Source: Neoechinorhynchus agilis
Lineage: Eukaryota > Acanthocephala
NCBI GenBank assembly: GCA_051530055.1
Contig: CM121341.1
Span: forward strand, 17,236,001-17,300,000
DNA length: 64,000 bases
Reading direction: 5' to 3'
The translations under genes and the position numbers were made by a program. Below are positions 11,386 to 23,729 of the stretch, one piece after another. Positions within the stretch are counted from its first letter, which is position 1. Each line of letters starts with the position of its first letter. The notes under the pieces were generated by a model. That model was not told where the DNA came from and searched no databases. It was given only the letters and a program-made list of their open reading frames with translations.

Positions 11386-12419
11386 TTTAGTGGCTTTTAT
11401 AACAGGTAAAAGTGCCGTAGGTGGACCACATCTCTTTCGATTTCCTATATTTAACAATATCAAACGGTCTTAAACCAAGGTCCTCACGATTTATTGTTAA
11501 GAACCCCTCAATGTTGAGACCCTTATTACGTTGAGTGTTTCGCGAAAAGACTCCTGAAAACAACCTCGTAGCCCGTCTCTAATAACCAAGTAATGGCCGC
11601 CTGTTGCTAGGAGCAAAATTTCCTATGGGATACCGTGCGTCACCATTGGGTAGAGTAAGGTTGAGGCTTATTTGAAAACGAGTCCGGCCCGAACTTGATG
11701 AGAGCTGTGTCACTTTGATTTCTTGCTTTCATAATTTACGTGCTATAGCGAGAAAGTAAACGAAGCTTACGAAATTGGTATCGCTGTTCGTGGCCAGGAT
11801 TTCGCTAAGTTCAAACAGGAAAATACTACGAATAGGAACCTAAAATATGACCGTTACACCGTTGAAAAAGCTGTATGTTCAATTCACTAAGTTTAAACTT
11901 TCTGCATAGCTTTATTCCACTGCATAGTAGTTGGTCGTTCCCAAATGCAGTTTCGGTGGCAATGGAAAGATTGATTTGGCCACATTTCCTTCCCAGACAA
12001 AAATCAAGGTAGGATGTCTTATTCCAGTAGGAAAAGGTGGGATAGAGTTTAGAGATAAGTTGGTGGGAAATAGAACTACCACTTTCAGTGATCTCTGAGT
12101 TAGATCCTCCTCGTCCGGTAAATTTCTCAAAATCTGCTTGGTACCTGTCAAACGAGTGGGTCCTTCTTTGTACTTTAATTAATAAAATGTGGATCAACGC
12201 CTGAAAAACAAATATTCGTGCAAATTTTGGATCGATTGATCACTTTTCACTGCTAACTCTCGCTGGACCACATTTTCTCAGTTAACTCTCACGATTTTAT
12301 TCGGTACTTTTAAACGAAGCAGGTCTCATGTTATCGAGAAGACAGTATTTTTGCCATAACCACGATGCGGATCGTAGAGTATCCCCTTACACGCACACAC
12401 AGTTACCTTTTGACACATC

Positions 12420-14798
12420 TCAGTATCCACCGCCACCACTTCCGGATTGTCTACTATATGACTGTGAATAGAAGTGACCAGAACTAGAAGAAGCGCCTCC
12501 AGTAGCTCCACTTGCTTCTCCTCCAGGGATATACGATCCACTTGGGCCGCCGTGTAAATCTGAACCCTGCTGCTGCAATACAGCGCTGCCTCTAGTTGCT
12601 CCCATTCCAGCGCCACTACTCATGTAACTCGACGATGCTTTTGAAGACGAAGCATACGAATGACCACCAAGTCCTGAAGATGACAATCCAGAGAGTACAC
12701 CAGCGCCACTACCGTAACCAGCGTATCCTCCTGCAGTTCCACCGCTTGTGTAAGTCACGGATCGATTAATGATGTGTGATGAACCACCTCCACCCAATGA
12801 ACCAGAAATCCGTGATAAGGCGGATATTCCTGGAGTGGCAGTGAGGGACCCAGCCAATCGTTCAGTCTCAAGCCTCCTGGCTTCCTCTTCGACGTGCTCT
12901 ACAATCTGTCTTAAACCATCGCCACTTGTGCTTCCTTCAAGCAATTCTCGATACTGATTGATCTCATGTTCAAGTGAAGTCTTCATACTCATCACTTCTT
13001 CGTGCTCATGCATTATTGAGTCCAATTTAGCCCTGAGTTCTTCAATCATTGCGTCCTTTTCGGCTACACTTCTACTTCCATCTTCCTTTTCATTGTTCAA
13101 CACTATCTGAAGCTCCCTGATTCGGTTATTGAGCTCCTCTTTCCTCGCCCGCATGTGAGCAACTTCATTCTTAGTGGTCAATAGAGTTGTTCTGAGTTTT
13201 TCTTCTTGTACGCGTTGTTGTTCGTATTGCACGGGCATCAAATCCGGTCCTTTGTGCCGCATGACAATCTCATTATATTGCATCATGTATCGGTTATGAA
13301 GTTCATTTCTCTGTTGTTCAGTCGCGTTTTCATACTCCTCCCGAATCTCACGAATAGCATTCGCTAGCTCATTCCTAAAGAATTGAGACGGCTCAAGTCC
13401 ACCGTCAACGAATGATCTACTCCTGAGTTCATTCAATTCTGCGTCGTGCACTTGGTTCAGCATTTGAAGTTCATCCTCTAATGCCATCTTCTCGGATTCC
13501 AAACAACTCTTTGTAAATATCTCGTTCTGAGTATCATTCTGAACTCGGTTTATCTCAGCCAAAATCCTCTGAACTTCTATTTTGTATCGTCGAATTTCAT
13601 CCTCCAGATCAGCAAGACGACGGCGCGTCAGGTTTATTTTAGCTTCATTATCTGCAATCTCACGCTCTATGGCAACACATCTTTAGTGGCATCGTGCGCA
13701 CATTTTGTCTATTCGTCTATTAGTAATTTTAAAGAAAAATATCAATGCCATTTTCTTCAGAAACCTGATTTAGATTTTTAACGTCTATAAAGACATTCAG
13801 CAAGTAATTAGGAAAATAATAACCGCTTCTAAAATCGTCAAAGAGAGTCATTGAATTTAAATGTTCGTCGATTTCAGATAGGCATCGGGGACTTTTGGCA
13901 AATAATAACTGTGTAGAATTTTCCTTGAAGTTTTAACTTACTAAAATTAAATATTTTTCGAATTCAAACTTGCGGTGGGGATATAGACATTAAAAAGACT
14001 GCTCTTTTCGGTTGCATATGTCATATGGCTAATATCTGATATTATATTTCTTTTATCTATATGAGATAATCTGCCTTATGCTCTAAAGATGCAGTGCTCT
14101 AAGGCCTCAATCTTTTTAAAATCGTCATCTCTACTACCTTCAATTTCTTCATACCTTCTACTGAGAGCATCCCGTTCAGCTTCGGCTTCCTTAGCTTTCA
14201 TTTCGGCGTTGGCTCGATCTCGATTGGATGCATCAATGAGTTTTCGGGCTTCGTTCATTTCGATATCGTACATTTCTTTGATTTTGCTAGACCCATGGCT
14301 TGCCCTCTTCTGCAAAGCCTCCAGCTCCAACTGCAATTTCTTATTCTGAGCTTCTAAAAATCGAACCTTTTCGACATATTGAGCGAATTTGTCGTTTAAT
14401 TGGGATAATTGGTGCTTCTCACGCATTCGTGTCTCATTAACGGACACAAGGGCTCCTCCGTATTGACCAGCACCACCTGGACGCATCGGCACTCCCATGG
14501 CACCAAATCGTCCGAGTCCTCCAAGAGCTCCACCAGCTCCACTGAATCCACTGGCAGCTCCAAGGAACGCGGCAGGTGTCATACCAAAGGAGGCACCACC
14601 GGCACCACCTGAATGTACGTAGCTATGGGATACCTTAGTCATAATTGTGGGTCCGACATTAGTTCTGTGAATCACCGTCGTTCTAGGAGCAATGTTGGAT
14701 TTATAGTTGGAAGTGAGGGACTTTGAAGTGTATTCTGAAGTGGTAGCTTGTCCAGCCGCTGCTGCAGAGGAGGATGACAGTGATCCGTAGCTCATCAT
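12420..14798 (-). CDS. cytoplasmic intermediate filament protein, two exons
   Basis: This is a structural coiled-coil filament protein. The Gly/Ser/Ala-rich head (about 1-120) leads into coil 1A (LNDKFAQYVEKVRFLEAQNK). Coil 1B follows from IKEMYDIEMNEAR to VHDAELNEL, about 141 residues, the long lamin-like form of non-chordate filaments. Coil 2 ends MSMKTSLEHEINQYRELLEG, the consensus end of the rod. The tail is Gly/Ser/Tyr-rich with no lamin-tail Ig fold. Exon 1 is 14798-14097 and exon 2 is 13664-12420, giving about 648 residues. The junction was chosen because it restores KKIEALE-REIADNEAKINL and the lamin rod length; no GT-AG pair gives this (see the intron entry). Start: the ATG lies directly after TTTTTAG, an acceptor-like site. 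Paralogs could be epidermal or gut filaments; which one is not decidable here. Confidence 0.88.
13665..14096 (-). mobile_element. transposon-like non-canonical intron in the filament gene
   Basis: This 432-nt interruption splits one coil 1B codon stretch. On the coding strand it starts CACTGCATCTTTAG (14096-14083). It ends CTAAAGATG (13686-13678) plus 13 further bases, so CATCTTTAG and CTAAAGATG form a perfect 9-bp inverted pair. The host sequence TAGAG occurs at both edges (exon 1 side 14101-14097, intron end 13669-13665), like a 5-bp target duplication. Removing the element with one TAGAG copy restores the coiled coil at lamin length, in phase 0. Any slide within the repeat leaves ends such as AG...AG or CA...AG, never GT...AG. 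GT-AG alternatives (donors at 14154 or 14137) would shorten coil 1B by 14 or 18 residues relative to lamin. Confidence 0.6.
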
Positions 14799-14860
14799 CT
14801 AAAAAGGAGTGGATGAGGTTAGTGAGTTTGCTTGGCAGGAGTTCCAGAATAAAAGACACA

Positions 14861-14869
14861 CTTATATAG
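14861..14869 (-). promoter_or_regulatory. TATA box of the filament gene
   Basis: CTATATAAG on the coding strand lies 63-71 bases upstream of the filament ATG. A start about 30 bases downstream would leave a leader of about 35-45 nt. The 1.1 kb further upstream (14870-15970) contains CAG-rich and AT-rich DNA without a supported gene. Confidence 0.5.
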
Positions 14870-15974
14870 ATGCTTTCGATTGTGCGAACATTGTCGTTCT
14901 CCGTGTGTCTCTCTCGCAGCAGCTACAGCAGCAGCAGTCGAAACTTGCTGTTCGCTATAAGGAGCGTGTAAAAAAGGAGCCATATACACTGTATGGGTGC
15001 GTACGCTGACAGAATACGCCGTCAGATTGTCTTTTCTGCTCAGCAGAAGACTTGACAGCCACATGGAGCAGCCTTCAAGAAAACTGCAGCAGCTACAGCG
15101 AGAATATATTAGTGTTTTTTGCGTACTGGATAACTCCTCGTAGAAAATGCGTCCTCCCTGTTCATCCTTATTGTTTTAGGCGTTATGCGAATAGAACCAA
15201 ATGGCGAAGACGCTTTTTTTGCAAGGCTTGCTGTGAGTATTCTGTGAGTATTATTACGACTCACCGAAAATTGAGATTACGAACGAGGAAATAATGCTCC
15301 ACCCTCGAAAATCAAACCGATTCAAAATTACCTAATTTTAAGATCAGTCACATACTTAATTGTGCTTCATGTCCCGATTTTACGCAAGATGGTTACAAAA
15401 CAATTTTATGTAGGACTCCATAGATAGAATTCAAAGGAGAGATGTATCAAGTTTTCTCTCCTTTCCCATTTTCGCATGTTGCCCTAGATCATTTCAGCTT
15501 CAAAGCCTATTTTGCGCTGACTATAACGAGAAACATTATGAATTTTAAATATTTAATTTATAGGATTAGGCATAGTTCCAAACACAATTGAAATCCTTTA
15601 TTTCGGTTGGTTGGCGTTAAATGCTTCGAAACTGCTCTAATAATGCATTACATCCCGTAAATATATGCATGATTAAATTTGAATGTATCAAATACAAATT
15701 CCAACTGCTACATCTCGCGGGAGCTTTGATATAAAGACTATTAAATATTACTGGAATTCGGTCTTTCTATATTATGCCGATAAATTGAAATTTTGTGCAG
15801 GTTATTTAGCAAGATATAACGGTCACTATTATTTTGCCGGAGAGCTGGGACTTCTTTTATCGTAATCACGATTTAATGCACTTTGAAAAAATAGACGTTT
15901 GCTGAAAAAATTGGCTAGGACATCCATTTTTCACCTCGCTTGATTCAATTCTGAAATATGCAGATTTTAAACAT

Positions 15975-16160
15975 TATTAGAAATATTTTCAATTGTGGTG
16001 AAGATAATCCCGGCTAGAAACCATTTCATTGTAATGAAATATTTCGAAAGAGGAAACCTCGCCTCATTAGTTGAAAAAGCTTACAAGCAATTATTTCATA
16101 ATAATAAAATGATTTCTTGCGTCAAAATTTACCATCCCGATAGATTTTCTGTCGATATGA
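15975..16160. repeat. dispersed repeat, third copy of the 1.5 / 7.4 kb sequence
   Basis: The string GAAATATTTCGAAAGAGGAA, with its upstream GGTGAAGATAATCCCGG, recurs at about 1480-1550 (plus) and 7320-7400 (minus) with a few differences. The two other copies flank PLE fragments, so this is probably a solo end of that element. About 80 bases further on, a string matches 1430-1465 in inverted orientation. Confidence 0.5.
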
Positions 16161-19100
16161 TTATAAGAAATAAAATGTGATAAAGATAATAACTAGCAAA
16201 GTATTTTTCAAATACGAATTGGTAAACTTCCCATTCGTCAAGGTGTAATTAAAACCCAATTATTTTTAAGCAAAACTTTAAACAGCACATATACGAATTT
16301 GCGTTTATCACTGAATTTAAAACATTTTAACTATGCGTTTCAAGAGCATAAATCAAAGTTTAATAATAATAATAATTTCATTGACGAATAAAAATGTGCA
16401 ATTGAATAAAAACAATTGCGAAGAGCTGGGACTTATTGAACTTTGTGTTAACTTCTGTTCGGAGAATTTTTCCATTAACGTACACGACGGTGTTGAGAAA
16501 GCGAAAAGTGCAGCTCATTTTGGACGCGTAGTTAAAAAGGGATGGCAGGGCGGAGGCATTAGTCATATTTTTCGAAAAAAGAAAGAGATGGAATGTCAAG
16601 TGAGTAGTTGTAGTGATGTAGGCAAAGGCGAGGTGTAATGATTTTTTCCAATCATCGGCATTGGCTAACTTTAGTCATCCGTCTAGACGAACTGTCACCC
16701 ACACACACATGTAGGGAACTTACGGATATAGTGTCAAAGGAGCAAGTATCGCTTTCTCCTTTTCTTTAAACTCTTTTTTTCGGCGAACTTGGATTTATAC
16801 TATGGATGCGAGCGGGAGGTTGTTAGAAAATATTGATTTTAATAAATTAAGAGAACGAATGTGCGTTTGTTAATAAGGGAAAGTGTTAGATCTCAGATTA
16901 CACATGAAGGGAGAAATCATTAGAGATGTCTTGTGGGATGCGAGAGAGACATCTGACACATTGTTAGTCTCTGACTTCAAATCTTAGTATCGGAATTGTG
17001 AATAATTCATAACAGGACGGCGAGACGAGAATTTCGGACAATCTTCCATTTATCTATTCAAATGATTCTTGTCGAAGTCTACAGATCGGAATTTGTGGGC
17101 TATATAGCATACACATGCGGAAAATCGTAATATTTTCCAGTGGCTAGAGTATTTGGGAAAATAACGCCTCGGAAATTCCACAACGGGTGTCGGTTAGACA
17201 AAGAAAAATACCGTTGATTTGCATCATTTTTTCTAAAATTATCGATTTCCTTACAAAATAAAACCTTGAACGCAATTCGCCCACTGAATTTCTCAGATCT
17301 TTTCAATAATACAATCAAAAGATCATTGCGAGTGGGATATCAGAAATGTCAAGGCTTGATTGGATCGCAAAATAAAAGGACTATCCCCCTTTGGAATAGA
17401 CGAACACGTCCACCTTGGTAACTATGATACACAATGTCTCAAGTGACCTGCAAGTCAGACTATAGATGCAGTAGTATCATTCCAGTCGCTTAGTCTGAGA
17501 ACTTCTAACTCATTAAATATCCACTTCCAGTCACTGTGCTTGCTTGTGTTGTCGATCTTTACTCGATAGACAAATATGAATCGATTTTTTTGCTAGTCTG
17601 TGTGTTCCCATTCTTTTGGTAACGAGACATGGAGTCCTTTCGAGCTATTCACTTAATTGATCCAATAAGATCGTTATTCTAAATTTCCTTATCACGCAGC
17701 GACAATACTGATCTCAAAGCAATGAATATTACGTTTGTTTCTACTAAGTCGTTAAACTAAAAATCTTCATATTTTCTATGGAGGCGCACGTTGCATCCAA
17801 CTGAGATTCTAAAGATTTAAAAGCAACCAGCATAATGATATCTCATCTTTTTCATAGCAACACCGAACTCATGTTTTCCTAAATGTCTAATGTCCAGTAA
17901 AATGCCTTTAAAGAAAGTTTCAATCAATCTTTTAGGTGGGCAATGATCGTCCTTATCCAACATGGGTCCACTTTTATGTTAGCAATTTTCATTTACGTCA
18001 AATAAAGGTTATGGTTCAGGCCGCTTAAATCGTAAAAGGTTCTTGACATTTGGAAGGTCGTCAAAGTAGATTTATACTAAAAAACAGTGAGGTCAATAAG
18101 CTGAATAACTTTTATATCCTTATTTCTTACGATAGCGCAATTATCTGGTACCTGAATTGTTATATAGCCATAAACCAATATTGCGGTTGGTAATTTTAAC
18201 GTCTTTAGAAATGACGCATCCCTTGAGAGGTTACATAATCTCTTTCTCGACTGCTTGCATAATTTAAATTTCATTCTCAAGTTTTATCCAGGCATAAGCA
18301 AGTGACATGGCATCGTCTGTTGACATTGTTTTAGATTACAAAGCCTTTAAAGGAACTTTTACTAGAATAAGACTTTCAAATTTTTGTGAAACGTTTCTAT
18401 GAAAGCTATTAAATGTCCATAAGGTTGTCTTAAAAACTTTTAACCTGATTTCGCTCACTTTAAGATCAGATTTCGTACTATATGGGAAGTTATGTTGAAC
18501 TTCATGTGGATTGATCGTAACTTTGGTGAGTTTCTTCAAGTGGGTCGGAAGCTCTCGTTTTTCCGTACTATATATAATTGCTGTGTCAACTCACGCGTTT
18601 CTTTTATTCTGTTGAAGTTTAAAACATGCTTCATGCAACATTACTGCGTTCATAATGTACGCCGAAAATTTGAGTGAGCAGTGGTGGTGGAATTCGATAA
18701 TTTTCGTGGATACAACTCTAACGATTTGGAGTCTATGAAAAACTTGAATTTTCTTCAGCTCAACTTGACTGAGACTTTTTCACCTGATTTAATGACAGGG
18801 ATATCAAAGTGAAAAAAACTTGAAATCTAACCTCAAAATCTTTACATAGTTTTGATTGTATCCATGAAGTAGACTGTTTTTGATTCGTTGGATAAAATCT
18901 TTTTGCTCAACGATTATTAAGCATCGGACGTGCATATAATATAAGAAGACAAACACATTCCTTTTATGGCTGAACCCAAAGATAATACTCCAAACACATC
19001 CTTGCACCTGTGGGCCATATCACATATTCCATGATGCGGGAAACGACTGATCGTCCTAACCAATTGCACCGAAATGGGATGTTATGATCAGCGAAACAAA

Positions 19101-22100
19101 CGTTGGTGTCATCGAACACTAAGAATATCTTTATAGACAACAACATATCTTGAGGGTATTAATGGCACTTTAAAAGGCTTAATCTAGGCGTCCTAAAGGT
19201 CGGCAAGATAAACGTTTAGAAGCTATCTAAAGAATAGTGAAAGTTGTATTAGACAATCGATATTATTCGCCAAATTGAGTTTTAAAAACTTAAAGAAAGC
19301 TGGGGTCGATCGATTCTTAAGGCGAAACAATAATCCTCGTGGGTTTGTTAATGGCAGTAGTGGATTAAACATCTTTCCAATAAAATGCTGAATATTTATT
19401 TTAAATTCATCTCCAGCTTTAAATAAAATTCCTGTATCAATTTTCAACTAAGTCGATATGCTTAACGGGGACATTTATCTGCATTACGATCAAGAAATCT
19501 TAATTGAAGACGATCGGCGGTAAGAAAAGTTGCTTTTTTGTTAACAGGGTGAAATTTTTATGTTATTATATCAGAAAAATTAGATATCCGTCTCTTGTAT
19601 TTCGATATGAGTAGTACGCAATGAACACTAATGTTTTCGGCATAATTGAGCTCTACTTAAGACACCAACATTCTTATCATAGGAGCTTTAAGGCGAGAAA
19701 TCGTTCGCATTTGTGTGGTTCCTATTTTATCTGGCAGTTTTTTCGGGATATTGAGATGTGTGAATATTTTATGCGGCGCATTTTTCAGAAAATTGCTCTA
19801 AGAGTATACATGTTCGCTTCAATTCCACTGAAAATTAATAATGCAATTTGTTTGGCTTTAAAAAATTCGATTTTATACTCAAAATGTTTTCTATGATTTC
19901 TTATTGAATTTGTACCACTTTTACGTTAATTTTCATTAAATATTCCAAGCTTCTTGTCGTTAAAAAAATTACCAGTAAAAGAAAAAATGTTATGTTACTT
20001 CTTTTTAAGTAGCGTAGATCTTTGTATTTGTTCCCATAATATTTACTTTCTAGCAGCTATCTTAAACGATTCATATTTGTCATTCGTTACTGAAGAGCAT
20101 TATGTACATTCAGTTGTCATTCATTTCCCCTGCCCAAAAAATGCTTAGCTATTGACGAATATTTATTCATTCGTAAGTAGTTTTTTATTTTATGATTTAA
20201 AATTTCCATTTTTGTGTTCCGATGTAGGAATGAAATAAAAATAGAAAACCTTAATTCTTAGAAGATTCCTCCTCAAACGTTTGAGAAACGAATATTTTTG
20301 CATTTTAAATCAAGGACGTTTGTTAAACAATGAAGAATAGTTTCGCTATTTAAAAGAGCCGAGAGCTTGGTCTTTTCGAACGGATATAGGGATGGAATAT
20401 TGGACCTTCAGAGCAATGATCATTGATAGTCACTGTAAACTCGCGTTAGAATTTTATAGAGTTAAAATAACGAATTTAATGATGAAAAGGAAATAAGATT
20501 AACGCCATCTATCGCATGTTTGCCCTCACGAAGTTTCTGGCTGCCCGGCATGACTTCGCAACATCTTGGTTTTTCTTTAACCACAATATGGAAGGCATCC
20601 GATTTCTCTTTTCTTTTTAGTGCAACTAATTAGATTGTTCGTTGCTTGTATTCTCCATGTGAGATTCATTCACTCTAAGGGTAGCCTTCAGGATACATTT
20701 TACTCGATTCCATTCATTAATAACTTATTACCATCGTTCTGATTTCAAAGGACAATCCGACTTACCTTCCATCCTAACCGAGCATTTTCCCGATTTCTAT
20801 TTTGCTCACTTTAAACAAGAGAAATGAGCTAATTAAATAACATTCCTAGTTTCTTTAAGTGCTCAATGCACCACTAAATTAATATTGCATTTAAAGTTCA
20901 TTAATCATTGTTTTCTAATCTCCTTATTGTCAAGAAATTGCGCCCTCAAGGTTTTATTGCGAGTTTTTTTTTAACAAATTGCCGTTATATCAGCACCTTT
21001 ATGAACATCTATTTGTTAATTGTAGCTATGAGTAAAAGCTGGCTATTAAAGCTTCCTAGAAATCGCTACCCGTTTCGCTTCGAGAAATGATCCATGAGAC
21101 TGCCATTCCGCTAAAGTAAAGAAATTTGAATGCTTATTCGCACCCAAGCGAGTCGTGTAACATGTAAACGAATTCCGCACCAGAGTGATTCAGATACTAC
21201 ATGGACCAGAATGATTTCTGGGAATAGAAAGTCGGTAGTTGTTGGATACGCGTATCTGCCAATATTTAGCCTGGTTTCTTCGTTGTGCTCCCCAGCTCTT
21301 TTCGATGAAACTATCCAAGGAACGGGAACTTCGATTTATTTACTTTCAACGCAAATAGTCGAGTAATGGTACCTGTAACGCATCTTAATAACCATATCTC
21401 AAAATATTCAATTTCCTTGTGCGTTGGCGAATCCTGCCCCCGGTGCTTTCGTTACTCATTTATATTCGAAATATTTCACAAGGTTTTCCTTGCCTCTTCA
21501 GTCGATATCTATGGGTTGGTGGATTCAACTAAATTCATTAAATAACTTTGTGGGAGTTTCCAGCCGTTGGCAATATAATTAACATAACCAAGAAATGCCC
21601 TAAACCTTTTTAAATCTACTATATAAAGCAGACACCTTTAAACCGGAATTTTTACAACATTTTGCTTGCGATTTGCGACAGTCTTAGTTTTTCAAATTCG
21701 TGAGCTTAAAAGACTACATTTTGGGCCAAGAAGCGCAAAGTATTCCGACTAGCCAACCAAATTCTTTGTTACTTCAACTTACACTTTTTAAATGGAAACC
21801 TTAATTTCACCGTTTACACGGCTTCAAATCTAAAAATGACTTTGAAAAAAATCTGTTTCTTTAATTGGGCCATCATCCTTTTGGTTCAAATTTATTCGCC
21901 TTAGGAGTCATTGTGATCAACAACTACAGTGTGGCATTGAACCTGGGCTTTTACGTAACAAGTAGCCACTTAAAAGACAACAATGTATGCATTAGATTAG
22001 ATCTGTTAATTCCATCAATTACAAGATTCCGTCTTATCTCTTTCTCTACCGCCCAAAAAACAGTTCCGATGTCCGACTTAAAACTTTTCTGTTCCACAGC

Positions 22101-22327
22101 GACGTACCATTGCGGCGTTCCCGATAAAACGATTTAGTTTCCCAGTTGCACTCCAGGGTGCCGAATTCATCATATATTCGTTTTATAGTTGCAAGTTCTC
22201 GCTTCCATTGCTCTTATGCAATCCTACAAAAACCCGGCTTCCTCTGCTACTTGTACAAGAGCTGCCGTCGTATCTTCTTTATACACATCAGGCGCAGCAG
22301 AAACGGATCGAATTAAGACGGCTGTAG
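16161..22327. other. long stretch without a supported gene
   Basis: Uniformly AT-rich DNA. The only longer open frames (for example 16333-16638, 19621-19896 and 21130-21366) lack recognisable motifs, start context or splice partners, and their composition is like the flanks. I saw no tRNA-like B box, palindromic element or transposon protein here. Confidence 0.5.
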
Positions 22328-22501
22328 TTAAGACCCATTTGTATGTATACGATTGCGAGATCGGTGCCCTTGTCTCGACCACCTTTTCCCCATCACCGAA
22401 CCCTCGGGCTCCGTACAGTACTCGGCAGCACTAGTGGTGGCGATAATTCTCAGGACGGCGGCTGCAAACACAACCGTGACATATAATAGATTGGTTGTCA
22501 T
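22328..22501 (-). CDS. candidate small secreted peptide precursor
   Basis: This short minus-strand frame of 57 residues lies in a local GC-rich island (22.15-22.6 kb) inside AT-rich DNA. It begins MTTNLLYVTVVFAAAVLRII, a plausible signal peptide, then AAEYCTEPEGSVMGKRW: a Gly-Lys-Arg site as used for amidation and dibasic cleavage in neuropeptide precursors. The frame may continue by splicing: several GT sites (for example after AGG TG near GKR) face an acceptor CTACAG about 15 bases past the stop. One choice would give a Cys-rich end, RLNSIRFCCA. I do not recognise the family, and the splice choice is open. The open frames on the opposite strand here are probably shadows. Confidence 0.35.
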   Translation of the reverse strand: MTTNLLYVTVVFAAAVLRIIATTSAAEYCTEPEGSVMGKRWSRQGHRSRNRIHTNGS

Positions 22502-22949
22502 TGCGCAAATTAGGCCATTCGCAAACTCGGGTGCTCTTGGAGATGGCTACTCGACCTCAATCGTGATTTTTGAATGTGCGATTTCTATTCACTTCAATTC
22601 TCATCGATTTAAATCCGACTTTTAGTCGTGTATTTGATATTATTCCATCGTTGAATCACACGATTTTACCTGCTTTTGCTTTTAAAAAGGAGACCAGTTA
22701 TCTCAATTTTATCTCACACCACTAGAGAAGTTTTGCGTCGTCTATACGAGAATATTACAAATTGCGATCAATTGTATGGAAATTTATCTCCATTCGAAGT
22801 TTATTTCGAATCTAATGTACGGCAATTGACGTGACGGGCACAGCCTTCTCATTCGATTTGGTTTCCTACCATATACCGCTGTGTGAGAGAAAATCACCTT
22901 GTTTCAAAATGTCGATATGTGAGGAGGAGCATTATTTTGAAATTTTCTA

Positions 22950-23110
22950 TCTAGTATTTAATTTTTTGATTAAAGACGCTATGTGAACCTCATTGGGTTC
23001 ATCATCAGTTTGTTAGTTATTAAAAGACGCCTGATGATGAACATGACAAGGTTCGAAACGTTTTTGATAGACCTAAACAATTACTTTGTTTCAAGTTAAT
23101 TTTTACCTTT
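22950..23110. repeat. palindromic hammerhead element (inverted dimer)
   Basis: The plus strand at 23031-23059 reads CTGATGA, T, GAAC, an 8-base loop, GTTC, GAAAC: a full hammerhead core with a 4-bp stem II. The minus strand at about 23008-22980 has a second copy (CTGATGATGAACC...GGTTC) with the GAAA box mutated. The two cores are head to head around TTTGTTAGTTATTAAAAG. The same arrangement recurs at 51.67-51.84 kb, and a half copy occurs at 50.05-50.16 kb. Confidence 0.7.
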
Positions 23111-23729
23111 TATGAGGGTTTAATTCCATGGTGTTATTCGCTGACAAAGGTTATTGTTCGAATTTATAGTTTCTTATATTGACAAAAATTGTTTATCATA
23201 ATTGTTTTCTCTTTAATCGCCAATTTTACCACCTTCTCTACTTAGAACAATATAATTCTACTTTGAATACGTGATTTCACCCCATTTAGAGTTTAAAATC
23301 GCTTTGTAGAATTTCTCCATGGCCGTCCGCAACGTTTAGAAGTGTTTTTAAGACCGTAGCAAAATCTTTTCATCTCGTAACTCTTCGTTTAATATCGAAT
23401 TTGTGCCTTGGAATTAAATAATGATTTTTAGCTAGCCGGAAAGTCGTTTGAATTCTACGATCTTATTTATTTTTATCACGTAAATGGATCCACCGGGCAA
23501 TTCGTCAAAGAAATGTCTTTTATGGATTTATTTTTCAGCCATATATGTCCACAGTGGCATTGTTACTGATGAGCACTTCTAGATTTTTTTAAATAGCTAA
23601 AATCAATATCAGATTTGATATTTTACTTGAGTTCAGTCTATATTTGTGACTATCGATAACACGATAGGGAGAGGGAGCGAACAATAAGTCTAACCTATTG
23701 CACCTACAAACAATTGCAGAGACGGAAAC

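Noticed and set aside
12769-12957. Plus-strand open frames across the filament gene (also 14089-14349 and 14409-14612)
   Set aside because: They are antisense shadows of the Ser/Gly-rich and coiled-coil coding sequence.
13665-14159. Canonical GT-AG alternatives for the filament intron (donors 14154 or 14137)
   Set aside because: They keep frame but shorten coil 1B by 14 or 18 residues relative to lamin and drop conserved KKIEALE or REIAD positions; kept only as a test for cDNA.
16333-16638. 101-residue open frame
   Set aside because: Low-complexity start, no family motif, no splice partner, and composition equal to the flanks.
22189-22625. Plus-strand open frames of 81-90 residues
   Set aside because: They overlap the minus-strand candidate peptide, have no start context or motif, and reflect the same GC island.
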